Assembly: GCF_013376045.1 (NCBI RefSeq)
Contig: NZ_JABMJG010000002.1
Span: forward strand, 496,001-560,000
Source of the DNA: Variovorax sp. SG517
GTDB lineage: Bacteria; Pseudomonadota; Gammaproteobacteria; Burkholderiales; Burkholderiaceae_C
Length of the DNA: 64,000 nucleotides
Reading direction: 5' to 3'
Of the stretch, positions 10,052-18,754 are shown piece after piece. The notes beneath the pieces were generated by a model. The model had not been told where the DNA came from. It saw nothing but the letters and a program-made list of their open reading frames with translations, and searched no databases. The translations under genes and the position numbers were made by a program. How positions within the stretch are numbered: the stretch's first letter is position 1; each line of letters starts with the position of its first letter.

Positions 10052-10882
10052 TCAGTCAGGTGGTCTCGGTGGTGGCACCGGCACGTTCTCGGCGTTCTCG
10101 TCTTCGTAATAGGTGTAGATGCCGACCCGGATGCGCCCCGTCGAGCCGGGCGGGGCGCGGTCGACCGCCTGTGTCATTTCCTGGGCCAGCTCATGGTGCA
10201 GGGCGGCCCAGCGCTCCCTGACCAGCCGCTGGATCTGCTCGCATTCCCTCAGCGTGAGCCCGCGCGCGTACACCGCGCGCTCGAGCATCCGGGGCTCCTC
10301 GCCGAGGGTGTTGGACACGGCCGCCAGCAGGTGGTCGCGGCCGTTGTCGCCCAGGAAGGCGAGCATCGACTGGAGGTCTTCCACCGGCACGAAGCCGTCG
10401 GTCGTGAGCTCGACCACGCCTTCTTCCTCGCTCACCATGTTCAGGCGCACCAGCTCGTCGAGGATGGTGCGGTGATGCACGTCGCCGCGGCTGCTCATCC
10501 GCGCCACGGCCTCGAAGGAGGGCGCGGCGTTGCCCGCCGTGATGGGCAGGCGCCGGAAGGAATCGTCCTGGGTCAGCATCTGCAACCACAACGTGAAGGT
10601 CTTGGCCGCTGCCGACAGCTCGGTGTGGGGCAGGGGGTCGACGGTGGCCCGCACCTTGGCGGTCACGGCCTTGCGGTTCAGCCCGGTCGTGATGGACAGC
10701 TGGCTCAGGTTGGGCCTGGGCACGCCCTGGAAACGCCAGCTGCGCTGCGCTTCCTCGATCAGCAGGTCGCGCAGCAATTCCTCCAGGTGGGGATGCTTGA
10801 CCCCCATCGCGAGGGCAAGCCTTACCACCGGGCGAAGAATGCGGGCACAAGCGGCGAGGGCCCAATCCAGCCGGCGTTCCAT
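10052..10882 (-). CDS. DUF6502 family protein, probable helix-turn-helix regulator
   Basis: A cytoplasmic protein of 276 residues matching DUF6502 by its opening (R-L-D-W-A-L-A-A-C-A-R-I-L-R-P-V-V-R) and length. Residues about 58-80 (L-S-Q-L-S-I-T-T-G-L-N-R-K-A-V-T-A-K-V) read like a helix-turn-helix in which a recognition helix follows the G-L-N turn. No enzyme motif or membrane segment is visible. It leads a two-gene operon with the DUF5666 lipoprotein. A role as regulator of that gene or of its own divergent promoter is inferred from gene order and the helix-turn-helix look. Confidence 0.75.
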   Translation of the reverse strand: MERRLDWALAACARILRPVVRLALAMGVKHPHLEELLRDLLIEEAQRSWRFQGVPRPNLSQLSITTGLNRKAVTAKVRATVDPLPHTELSAAAKTFTLWLQMLTQDDSFRRLPITAGNAAPSFEAVARMSSRGDVHHRTILDELVRLNMVSEEEGVVELTTDGFVPVEDLQSMLAFLGDNGRDHLLAAVSNTLGEEPRMLERAVYARGLTLRECEQIQRLVRERWAALHHELAQEMTQAVDRAPPGSTGRIRVGIYTYYEDENAENVPVPPPRPPD

Positions 10883-11191
10883 GAAAGCGAAGGCTATTCC
10901 AGAAAGTGCGTTTCAAAAGGCGGCTGCGGCAACTGCCGCCACCGGACGGTTTGCACACTATTGTCCTGCGCAACAGTGTTCATGTGAAAGCTTTGGACTA
11001 CTGTTTAAGCCCTACGCAGTGCGGCATCGGCGCCTGGTCCACCGGCCGAACGCCTTATGCCGACCCGGCAGGCAGGGGTGCTCGCCGTGGCCTGCTTGCA
11101 ACAGCCCGTTCAATCCCGTACGCTGGCCCGGCGTCCACGCCCAGCAGCCGGGACCGCCGGGCCGGCCTTGCGGACGCCAAGGAGTCCAGCC
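10883..11191. promoter_or_regulatory. Divergent promoter region between DUF6502 and the EF-G-like gene
   Basis: No gene is seen. An imperfect dyad pairs acactattg at 10955-10963 with caacagtgt at 10971-10979 (8 of 9 positions match). It lies in the only AT-richer stretch and is a candidate operator, perhaps for the DUF6502 protein. No textbook -35/-10 pair stands out. Confidence 0.35.
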
Positions 11192-13252
11192 ATGCCAAGC
11201 CGATCGAACGGCCCCGCGGCCGAAATGGAAGCAGTGCGAACGCTGGCGCTCGTCGGCGCCGCAGCCTCCGGCAAGACCTCCCTGGCCGAGGCCCTGCTGC
11301 ACAAGGCGGGCGCCATCGGGGCCTGCGGCAGCGTCGAGCGCGGCAGCACCGTCAGCGACCACGACCCGCTCGAGCGCCGCATGCAGCACTCGCTCAACGC
11401 CTCGGTGATGCACCTCACCCATGCCGGCACCCGCATCCACTTCATCGACACGCCCGGGGGCGCCGACTTCCTCGGCCAGAGCCTGCCGGCGCTGGAGGCG
11501 GTGGAGACGGCGGCGGTGGTCATCAATGCCGCCACCGGCATCGAGCCGATGACGGTGCGCATGATGGAGTACGCGGCCTCGCGCCACCTCGCCCGCATGA
11601 TCATCGTCAACAAGATCGACTCGCAGGGCGTCTCGCTGGCGGGGCTCCTGACCGACATCCAGGCCGCATTCGGCCGCGAATGCCTGCCGCTGAACCTGCC
11701 CGACGGCGTGGGCAGGCAGGTGGTGGACTGCTTCTTCAACCGCTTCGGGCAGTCCGACTTCGGCCCCGTCGAGGCGGCGCACCGCGCGCTGGTGGAGCAG
11801 GTGGTCGAGGTCGATGCGGCCTTCGTCGACCGCTACCTGGAAGAGGGCGACGTGAGCCCGTCGGAGCTGCACGCGCCGCTCGAGCAGGCACTGCGCGAAG
11901 GCCACCTGATTCCGGTGTGCTTCGTCTCCTCGCGCAGCGGCGCCGGCGTGGCCGAGCTGCTCGACGTGATCGTCAAGCTCCTGCCCGACCCGACCGAGGC
12001 CAACCCGCCCGACTTCCTCGTCGGCGAGGGCGCGGAGGCGAAGCCCATGGAGGCCAGGCCCGACCCGGCGCTGCACGTGCTGGCGCACGTGTTCAAGGTC
12101 ACGATCGACCCTTACGTCGGCAAGATGGGCATCTTCCGCGTGCACCAGGGCACGGTCACGCGCGACAGCCAGCTCTACATCGGCGACGGCCGCAAGCCCT
12201 TCAAGGTGGGGCACCTGTTCATGCTGCAGGGCAAGGACCACGTGGAGGTGTCGCGCGCGGTGCCCGGCGACATCGTCGCGGTAGCCAAGGTCGAGGAGAT
12301 CCATTTCGACGCCGTGCTGCACGACGCTGCGGAAGACAGCCACGTCCATCTCGCGCCGCTGGCGTTCCCGGTGCCGGTGCACGGCCTGGCCGTGGAGCCC
12401 AAGCGCCGCGGCGACGAGCAGCGCGCCTGGGAGATCCTCGGCAAGCTCGCCGCCGAAGACCCGTGCCTGCGCATCGAGCACGTGGTCGCGACCAACGAGA
12501 CGGTGCTCTACGGGCTGGGCGAGCTTCACCTGCGCATCGTGCTCGACCGCCTGCGCGAGGTGTACCGCTTCGAGGTGCAGACGCGCCCGCCGCGCATCGC
12601 CTACCGCGAGACCGTGACCGCGCCCGCGCAGGGCCATCACCGCCACAAGAAGCAGACCGGCGGCGCGGGCCAGTTCGGCGAAGTGTTCCTGCGCATCGAG
12701 CCGCTGGCGCGCGGCGCGGGCTTCCAGTTCGACGACGAAGTCAGGGGCGGCGCAATACCCAACCAGTTCATCCCGGCGGTCGAGAAGGGCGTGCGCGAGG
12801 TACTGCTGTGCGGCGCGATCGCCGGCTACCCCGTGGTCGACGTCCGCGTGGTGGTGCACGACGGCAAGCACCACAGCGTGGACAGCAAGGACATCGCCTT
12901 CGCCACCGCCGGCCGCAAGGCCTTCATGGCTGCGATCCGCGAGGCCCGGCCGGTGGTGCTGGAGCCCATCGTGCAGATCGAGATCGACGTGCCCGAGCAT
13001 GCGGTGGGCGACGTCACCAGCGACCTGTCGTCCCGGCGCGGGCTGGTGACCGGAACATCGACCCTGGGAGCCGGCACCGTGGCCGTCGGCGGGCAGGTGC
13101 CGATGGCCGAGCTGGCCAACTACCAGTCGCGGCTCAATGCCATGACCAGCGGCCAGGGGCGCTACACCATCGCGCTGTCGCACTACGAGGCGGTGCCGCC
13201 GAACGTGCAGCAGACGCTCACGGACCAGTACCGGGTGCGTGAAGAGGATTAG
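11192..13252 (+). CDS. Elongation factor G-like translation GTPase (EF-G2 type)
   Basis: A 686-residue translational GTPase with the domain order of EF-G. G-domain motifs are visible: P-loop G-A-A-A-S-G-K-T-S near residue 20, D-T-P-G-G (G3) and N-K-I-D (G4). The C-terminal half contains the domain IV/V region including H-H-R-H-K-K-Q-T-G-G-A-G-Q-F-G. The canonical switch I R-G-I-T-I is absent; a stretch near L-E-R-R-M-Q-H-S-L takes its place, as in EF-G2-type proteins. The ATG at 11192 follows AAGGAG; upstream in-frame codons lack a site. It stands alone, far from ribosomal protein genes, so it is unlikely to be the housekeeping fusA. Confidence 0.82.
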   Translation: MPSRSNGPAAEMEAVRTLALVGAAASGKTSLAEALLHKAGAIGACGSVERGSTVSDHDPLERRMQHSLNASVMHLTHAGTRIHFIDTPGGADFLGQSLPALEAVETAAVVINAATGIEPMTVRMMEYAASRHLARMIIVNKIDSQGVSLAGLLTDIQAAFGRECLPLNLPDGVGRQVVDCFFNRFGQSDFGPVEAAHRALVEQVVEVDAAFVDRYLEEGDVSPSELHAPLEQALREGHLIPVCFVSSRSGAGVAELLDVIVKLLPDPTEANPPDFLVGEGAEAKPMEARPDPALHVLAHVFKVTIDPYVGKMGIFRVHQGTVTRDSQLYIGDGRKPFKVGHLFMLQGKDHVEVSRAVPGDIVAVAKVEEIHFDAVLHDAAEDSHVHLAPLAFPVPVHGLAVEPKRRGDEQRAWEILGKLAAEDPCLRIEHVVATNETVLYGLGELHLRIVLDRLREVYRFEVQTRPPRIAYRETVTAPAQGHHRHKKQTGGAGQFGEVFLRIEPLARGAGFQFDDEVRGGAIPNQFIPAVEKGVREVLLCGAIAGYPVVDVRVVVHDGKHHSVDSKDIAFATAGRKAFMAAIREARPVVLEPIVQIEIDVPEHAVGDVTSDLSSRRGLVTGTSTLGAGTVAVGGQVPMAELANYQSRLNAMTSGQGRYTIALSHYEAVPPNVQQTLTDQYRVREED

Positions 13253-13293
13253 GGCTGCTGTCATCCTGCTCACGCACTCGCCTTCGGCGTGGG

Positions 13294-15558
13294 CTACTGC
13301 CCTGAAATGGTGGTCCCGTGCTGCAGCCGCGGCGGCAGCCGGTCGTCGAGCCAGTCCATGCGCCAGGCCAGCACCACGCCCATGCCGACGATGCAGACCG
13401 CGGCCAGCACGCCCGCAAGGCCGTGCCGTTCGCGGTAAGGGTCGGCGGCGATGCGCTTCGCGCCGGGCGGCACGCGAGCGGTCTGCGACAGCAGTCCGCC
13501 CAGCCGCACGTTCACCTTCATGCGCCCGTTGATGGCCCAGCCGCTGGCGTCGAGGATCGGCCCCAGGCTGCGCTGGCGCAGCTTCAGCCAGGCGATCAGC
13601 ATGCTCGGCCCCGAGATCGCGACCACGATGCCGGCGAGCGCCACCGGTATCCACTGCCCCAGGTCGATGAACTTGCCGAAGATGCCGACCAGCACCGCGC
13701 TGATGCTGCCCAGCGCCACGCCGATGGCGGCCACGGTGCCGACGTCGACGCGGCCGGCCGTTGGCGTCGCGCCCGGCCGCCCCGGCGGTTTCGCGGCATC
13801 CGCGGCCGCAGGTCGATCGGCCGTCGCGACCCGGCCCGCCAGCGACTGCAACGCGCTCTGCGAGCCGGCCTCGCTCGCCGCCGCACGCTTGGCCACCTGC
13901 TCCTCGACCAGGCGAACGAACTTCTTGTACGGCGCGAAGAAGGCCTGCGCGACGCTGGTGGGGTTCTCGATGAGCCTGGTGATGGTGGCATCCCAGTCGC
14001 GCCCCTGGCGGTCGTAGAACACGCCATTGCGCCCGACGAAGAGAAAGTCGACGTCGCCGGCCGTGAACGCGGCGACGATGCTCATCTTCTGCCCCTGTCG
14101 CGTGCAGTCGCAGTACGCGAGGCAGGTCTTGGCCAGACCTGCCAGCGCCGCGTGCCGGGCCGTGTCCTGCACGTGCACGGTGAGCTCGCAGCTGCGCCCG
14201 TCGAGGTAGAGCGTGCCCGCCTGGAAGATGGCGCCTTCGCGCTGGTAGAACGCCTTGAAGGACACGAAGTTGTGGAGCAGCACCCGCAGGTCGCGCTGCA
14301 GGCGCAGGAGCTTCTCCAGGTCGACCAGCAGCCGGTTGTGGTGCTCGGCCGCTTCGTCTTCGGCGATGAGCGCGAACAAGGCGTCGCGGGTCGCGAGCAG
14401 TGCGTCGACGCGGTCGCGCGAAAGGCCGCTGAGTGCATTGGCCGGACGCGCCTCCATCCAGGCTTCGCAGGGCGCGAGCCGGCGGCGCAGCGCCTGCCAT
14501 CGCTCTTCCTCCAGCGCATCGAGTTCGCCGAGAAGCGGGGCAACCGCATCGCGCGCGAACGCGGCCATCGCATCGGCCCAGGCCGGATTAAGGCTGGTGC
14601 CGCGCAGCGGCAACGAACGGCTGGGCGTGACGGGCGCCAGCGGCAGCTCGGCGATCGGCGGTGCGCCCACGTCGAGTGTGTGGCCCGAGAGCGCGTCATA
14701 GGCCTCGGCCGAAGGATTGAGCGCCGCCACCGCCTGCACGTCGTAGGCGGCCACACGGCAGCGTGCGAAGAAGTCGTCGACCTTGGCCGCGACCGCGCGC
14801 ATGGCCTCGGTGGCGGCCAGGGTGCGCTCACCCAACGGCAGCAGCGCTTCCGCATCGCCTTGGGCATACCACTCGTGGACCGCCTTCGCCTCGGCCATGA
14901 AGGCTTCGGCGCGCGCGCGGTCGAGGCCCGGCCGGTTCTCGTGGCGGTCGGGCGTGCTGCCGTGGGTACGCATCGCTTCCTCGATGGCCGCGCGCAGCGC
15001 GTCGTCGTCGCCGGCGGTTTCGGGTGTGACCACGCCGTCGCCGTTGAAGCGCATCGACGCCAGCCACTCGCCGCGATCGGAAATGTCGGCAAGCGTCAGC
15101 GTGTTCGCATCCTTCTTGCCGAGCAGGTCGAGGATGCGGCGGCCCTCCCTGGCAAGGTCCGCCCCCGGCGAGCGTGTGCCGTCGAGGTCGTCCAGCGACA
15201 GCGTGCCGCCGCCCGCGAGCAGCACGTCGGCGCTGCGCAGCCGCTCGCAGGCCCACTGGCAGGCCGCGATGACTTCCGGCGGGCGTACCCGGCCGTCGCC
15301 GTCGGAGTCGATCAGGTCGAGCGTGCGCGGGTCGAAATCGATGCCGCGGGTAGGGCAGGCGAGCGCAACCCACAGCTTCTGGTCGAGTTCGGCGATGTGC
15401 GCGATGTCCTCTCCGCAGCGAAACACCACCTGGTCCACGCCGCCCGCGCGGATGAACTGCCAGCGGTGCGGCTGCCGGGGCGGCAAATGTGTGCCATGGG
15501 TGCCGGGCACGCCGGCGGGGATTGCTGTGTTTGCAGGGCTGGAGGAGGTTGTCGTCAC
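13294..15558 (-). CDS. Large membrane protein of unknown function with EF-hand-like loops
   Basis: A 754-residue protein I cannot assign to a named family. Near the N-terminus, D84-S-D-G-D-G-R-V-R-P-P-E95 fits a canonical EF-hand loop. A second, weaker loop lies at about 170-181 (F-N-G-D-G-V-V-T-P-E). A long mostly helical soluble region follows. The C-terminal quarter holds about three hydrophobic helices (G-T-V-A-A-I-G-V-A-L-G-S, I-P-V-A-L-A-G-I-V-V-A-I, L-A-G-V-L-A-A-V-C-I-V-G-M-G) joined by a positively charged stretch. No signal peptide is seen, so the soluble part is probably cytoplasmic. It is convergent with the EF-G-like gene and monocistronic. Confidence 0.75.
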   Translation of the reverse strand: MTTTSSSPANTAIPAGVPGTHGTHLPPRQPHRWQFIRAGGVDQVVFRCGEDIAHIAELDQKLWVALACPTRGIDFDPRTLDLIDSDGDGRVRPPEVIAACQWACERLRSADVLLAGGGTLSLDDLDGTRSPGADLAREGRRILDLLGKKDANTLTLADISDRGEWLASMRFNGDGVVTPETAGDDDALRAAIEEAMRTHGSTPDRHENRPGLDRARAEAFMAEAKAVHEWYAQGDAEALLPLGERTLAATEAMRAVAAKVDDFFARCRVAAYDVQAVAALNPSAEAYDALSGHTLDVGAPPIAELPLAPVTPSRSLPLRGTSLNPAWADAMAAFARDAVAPLLGELDALEEERWQALRRRLAPCEAWMEARPANALSGLSRDRVDALLATRDALFALIAEDEAAEHHNRLLVDLEKLLRLQRDLRVLLHNFVSFKAFYQREGAIFQAGTLYLDGRSCELTVHVQDTARHAALAGLAKTCLAYCDCTRQGQKMSIVAAFTAGDVDFLFVGRNGVFYDRQGRDWDATITRLIENPTSVAQAFFAPYKKFVRLVEEQVAKRAAASEAGSQSALQSLAGRVATADRPAAADAAKPPGRPGATPTAGRVDVGTVAAIGVALGSISAVLVGIFGKFIDLGQWIPVALAGIVVAISGPSMLIAWLKLRQRSLGPILDASGWAINGRMKVNVRLGGLLSQTARVPPGAKRIAADPYRERHGLAGVLAAVCIVGMGVVLAWRMDWLDDRLPPRLQHGTTISGQ

Positions 15559-15692
15559 TGGATCGGTTTCCTGCGGCGCGGTTTGTTCGTATGCGGACGC
15601 AGCCTAGACCGCAAGAAACCGAATCACTGAGGACAGACGGCGCGCAGCCCTGTCGGCCTATGCCGACACCGCACGGCGACCAATGGACGCAC

Positions 15693-16130
15693 TCAGGCGT
15701 CGATGTCGATGAGGGCCAGGCCCGTCTCGCGATCGCAGGTCTTGCGCAGGTAGCCCGGCGACTCGATGAGCAACACCTCCAGCGTCGGCTGCACCGTGGC
15801 CTGCAGCACGTGGCCGCCGACGGTGCTGCCATCGCGCCGCCCCAGGACGGCGTGCGCGTGCACCTTGGGCTGGTCGCCGTCCAGCGCGATGTCGCCGCTG
15901 AAGGAAAGCACCTCGACCTGCTCGTCGACGGGAATCCGGTCGTAGTCCTTCCTGTCCCAATCGAAGTAGCCCAGCACCGCCGAGCGCAGCGCGCCGATGG
16001 CGCTGAAACGGCTGGCCGACAGCGCGTTCTCCTTCGCGAACCGTTCGAGGATGGGCATGACGTCGTCACCCTTGTCGAACACCAGCGCAATGGTGCGTTC
16101 CGGAGCCGTGTTGAGAATCTTGGATTTCAT
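15693..16130 (-). CDS. PPC-domain (DUF296) DNA-binding-like protein
   Basis: A 145-residue single-domain protein of the PPC/DUF296 family, found alone in bacteria and fused to AT-hooks in plants. It carries the family features F-D-K-G-D-D-V at the start, A-I-G-A-L-R-S-A-V-L-G-Y-F in the middle, and the putative metal-site stretch H-A-H-A-V-L-G with G-G-H-V-L further on. The bacterial proteins form trimers; their role is not well known. The ATG at 16130 has GGAG about 8 bases upstream, which favours it over the ATG five codons earlier. Confidence 0.82.
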   Translation of the reverse strand: MKSKILNTAPERTIALVFDKGDDVMPILERFAKENALSASRFSAIGALRSAVLGYFDWDRKDYDRIPVDEQVEVLSFSGDIALDGDQPKVHAHAVLGRRDGSTVGGHVLQATVQPTLEVLLIESPGYLRKTCDRETGLALIDIDA

Positions 16131-16158
16131 TCGGGGTATCTCCATCTGTCTTCATCGC

Positions 16159-16521
16159 TCAGCGCGGGGAGCTTTGTTTGCAGTCGCCGGCGGTTCCCTT
16201 GCAGTCGCCCTGGCGCGATTTCGGGGATTCCGGGGGAGGGGCATTGCGGTGGCTGCGGCCATCACCAGGGCCTGGATTCGCCTCGGCCGGGGGCTTTTCG
16301 ACCAGGCCGGTGTCCTTGCTGGGCGGTGCCGGCTTCGCCAGCCGCGAGTCGCCGGTGGCGGGCGGCTTCACGGCGATCTCCGCGTCCGTGCCCGGCTGCG
16401 CTCCGGAACCGGGTGGCACCAGGCGCTGGCCGGAGGGTTGCGCTACGGCCGATCCCAGCGAGAGCGATGCGGCGACCAAGGCCACCAGGGCGGCTTTCTT
16501 GGTTGCTGCATCAGCGCGCAT
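16159..16521 (-). CDS. Small exported Pro/Gly-rich hypothetical protein
   Basis: A 120-residue protein with an N-terminal signal peptide (hydrophobic A-A-L-V-A-L-V-A-A-S-L-S-L-G-S, then A-V-A-Q as the likely cleavage site). The mature part is short, charged and rich in Pro, Gly and Lys, probably disordered, with two Cys in G-D-C-K-G-T-A-G-D-C-K near the end. The ATG at 16521 follows AAGGAG by 9 bases; a further ATG 13 codons upstream has no site. It lies just upstream of the PPC-domain gene on the same strand. No known family. Confidence 0.62.
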   Translation of the reverse strand: MRADAATKKAALVALVAASLSLGSAVAQPSGQRLVPPGSGAQPGTDAEIAVKPPATGDSRLAKPAPPSKDTGLVEKPPAEANPGPGDGRSHRNAPPPESPKSRQGDCKGTAGDCKQSSPR

Positions 16522-16773
16522 GACGTTCACTCCTTCGAGCCTGGACTTGCCGGTAGTCATGGATTGAACATTCCACGCGCTCGTCCCCTCTCGTGTAGGC
16601 GTCCTTCTCGGATGCAGGCAAGTCCCGGGGGCAAGAGGTGAGCTCATCCGCATGTCGGAACCACGGCTATGGCAAATGTCCTGCACCCACCATCGCCGAC
16701 GGATGGCGATGCGGCAGCGCCGGACACCGAAGACTCCCTGCATCACAGACAGAGTCCGAGGAGGCGCCCCGCC

Positions 16774-17007
16774 ATGTCCAAGCCCAAGCCGACCCCCGCC
16801 CGTCATCCGACGCACGAAGAACCCGAAATCACCCAGGAGGAGTCCGTTCCCACCGACGGCCGCGACATCGAGGGAGAGCGGCTGATGAAGGAAGTCGGCA
16901 ACAGGAAGCTCCACGAAAAAGGTGAAGCCGAGCACAAGACACCCGCCAAGGCCCGCACCCAACCGGGCACGCACGGCGAAGAGAACGACGACGAGCAGGG
17001 CTCGTGA
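16774..17007 (+). CDS. Small hydrophilic hypothetical protein, 77 residues
   Basis: A short, highly charged protein rich in Glu, Lys, His and Pro, with no hydrophobic segment; it is probably disordered. The ATG has a strong GAGGAGG site. Its last bases overlap the GTG start of the next gene (GTGA), which points to translational coupling with the YbhN-like membrane protein. Hydrophilic proteins of this kind are often stress-induced in proteobacteria, but nothing in the sequence proves it. Confidence 0.62.
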   Translation: MSKPKPTPARHPTHEEPEITQEESVPTDGRDIEGERLMKEVGNRKLHEKGEAEHKTPAKARTQPGTHGEENDDEQGS

Positions 17008-18047
17008 CCGAGGCCGGCCCCATGAGTTCCACGCTCGCCTCTGTGCCGGCAGCGGGCGCCACCGGCGCGCCTGCCTCGGCCTCGGTATGGCGCCGCTGCC
17101 GCCGATGGGTGCTGCCCCTGACAGGCGTCGCCGTGCTGGGGCTTCTGCTTTCGCACGCGCACAAGGTCGACTGGGCCGGGGCGTGGCAGGCGCTGCAGCG
17201 GTATTCGCCCTGGCTGCTGCTCGCGGTGCTCGGCATTGCGACGGCCAGCCACGCGCTCTACGGCTGCTTCGACCTGATCGGCAAGCGTCATCTGCGCCAC
17301 GGCGTGCCATGGTGGCGCACGTGGGCCATCGCCATCACTAGCTACGCGTTCAACCTCAACCTCGGCTCGCTGGTCGGCGGCATCGCGATGCGCGCGCGTC
17401 TCTACGCACGCGCGGGGCTGGACGAGGCCTCCGTCGCCCAGATCGTCGGGATCAGCCTCGCCACCAACTGGCTCGGCTACGGGCTGCTGGCCGGCGGGCT
17501 GTTCGCGGCCGGCGTCATCGAGCCGCCGCGGCAGGCGCATATCGGGCAGGGGGCGCTGCGCGCGCTCGGCGCGGTGATGATCCTGCTGGCATTGGCCTAT
17601 GTGGTGGCATGCGCGACCTCGCGCAAGCGCGAATGGGCGCTCATGGGCAAGAGGCTTCAGCTGCCGAGTGCGCGCATCGCGGCGATGCAACTGGCGATCT
17701 CCGCGGGCAACTGGGCGCTGATGGGGGCGGCCATGTATCTGCTGCTGGGCCGGCAGGTGCCGTATGCGACCACGCTGGGCGTACTGCTCGCGGCCTCCAT
17801 CGTCGGCGTGCTCACGCCCATTCCCGCCGGCCTGGGCGTGCTGGAAGCCGTGTACCTCGCGTTGCTTTCGGGCACGGTGAAGCAGGGCGCGCTGATGGGC
17901 GCGGTGCTCGCGTACCGGGCGCTGTACTACCTACTGCCGCTCGGCGGCGGGCTCGTGCTTTACCTCTTCCTCGAACGGTATGCGGCGAGCCACTCGGCGC
18001 CGGAAGGCGCCGCGCCGTCGCTCGATGCGCCGGTTGCGTCCGCGTAG
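17004..18047 (+). CDS. YbhN/UPF0104-family (lysylphosphatidylglycerol synthase TM-like) membrane protein
   Basis: An integral membrane protein of about 347 residues with roughly eight hydrophobic helices, matching the flippase-like membrane part of MprF (LPG_synthase_TM). Typical stretches are N-L-N-L-G-S-L-V-G-G-I-A-M-R-A-R-L near the middle and the Pro/Gly-rich T-P-I-P-A-G-L-G-V-L-E-A-V near the C-terminus. The soluble aminoacyl-transferase domain of MprF is missing, as in YbhN. The GTG at 17004 overlaps the stop of the preceding gene; an ATG at 17022 with GAGG 8 bases upstream is an equally good start. Its substrate is unknown. Confidence 0.8.
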   Translation: MTEAGPMSSTLASVPAAGATGAPASASVWRRCRRWVLPLTGVAVLGLLLSHAHKVDWAGAWQALQRYSPWLLLAVLGIATASHALYGCFDLIGKRHLRHGVPWWRTWAIAITSYAFNLNLGSLVGGIAMRARLYARAGLDEASVAQIVGISLATNWLGYGLLAGGLFAAGVIEPPRQAHIGQGALRALGAVMILLALAYVVACATSRKREWALMGKRLQLPSARIAAMQLAISAGNWALMGAAMYLLLGRQVPYATTLGVLLAASIVGVLTPIPAGLGVLEAVYLALLSGTVKQGALMGAVLAYRALYYLLPLGGGLVLYLFLERYAASHSAPEGAAPSLDAPVASA

Positions 18048-18213
18048 CGGGCAATCTCGCCCGGGGCAGCACGCCCGTGCCCGGCTTCGAGGAGGGCACG
18101 TTCCACGAATCGCCTCGCGCTGCTATGCGGACAAGGTTCATTCCTACGCCGGCTGCGGGAGCGCGGATTGATCGTGCGATCTCCCTGCAACCCCGAACCT
18201 ATTGGAGTCCACG

Positions 18214-18705
18214 ATGCCCACCTCCCACCGCGCCGAGCCCGATGCCTGCAGTCTCCTGGACGCCGATCACCGCAGCGTCAAGAAGATGTTCAAGGAATAC
18301 GAGGAGCTCGCCCATTCGCGTGCCGCTTCCGCGGAGCAGAAGAAGCGCGACCTCGCCAACGAGATCTGCATGGCACTCACCGTCCATGCGCAGATCGAAG
18401 AAGAGATCTTCTATCCGGCCCTGCGCGAAGCCATCAAGGAAACCGACCTGCTCGACGAAGCCGAGGTGGAGCATGCGAGCGCGAAGGACCTGATCGCGCA
18501 GATCCAGGAAGCCACCGAATTCGACGACAAGTTCGACGCCAAGGTCATCGTGCTGGGCGAGTACATCGACCACCACGTGAAGGAAGAACGCAACGAGATC
18601 TTCGTGAAGGCGCGCGCCGCCCGCGGTCTCGACCTGGTCGCCATGCGCGAGCAACTGGCCACGCGCAAGGAAGAACTGATGGAAGAGCTCGGCGCCATGG
18701 CCTGA
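18214..18705 (+). CDS. Hemerythrin HHE-domain protein
   Basis: A 163-residue helical protein with a hemerythrin-like diiron or haem-free O2/NO-binding fold. Metal-ligand positions are visible: D-H in L-L-D-A-D-H-R-S-V near residue 20, H-A-Q-I-E-E-E-I-F-Y in the middle (H-x3-E) and Y-I-D-H-H-V-K-E-E-R-N-E-I-F later. Such single-domain proteins act in oxygen, NO or iron stress. The ATG at 18214 follows GGAG at 6 bases; an in-frame TTG four codons upstream is less likely. It is flanked by other stress-type genes on the same strand. Confidence 0.88.
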   Translation: MPTSHRAEPDACSLLDADHRSVKKMFKEYEELAHSRAASAEQKKRDLANEICMALTVHAQIEEEIFYPALREAIKETDLLDEAEVEHASAKDLIAQIQEATEFDDKFDAKVIVLGEYIDHHVKEERNEIFVKARAARGLDLVAMREQLATRKEELMEELGAMA

Positions 18706-18754
18706 GCCTCGGCCAAGCGTCAGTTGCGTTGCCCTGGAAGCCGGAGGCGCGAGC

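Noticed and set aside
13318..15630. A 770-codon plus-strand frame opposite the EF-hand membrane protein
   Set aside because: Low-complexity Arg/Ala/His/Gln sequence without any motif, while the minus strand has an EF-hand loop and membrane helices; treated as antisense shadow.
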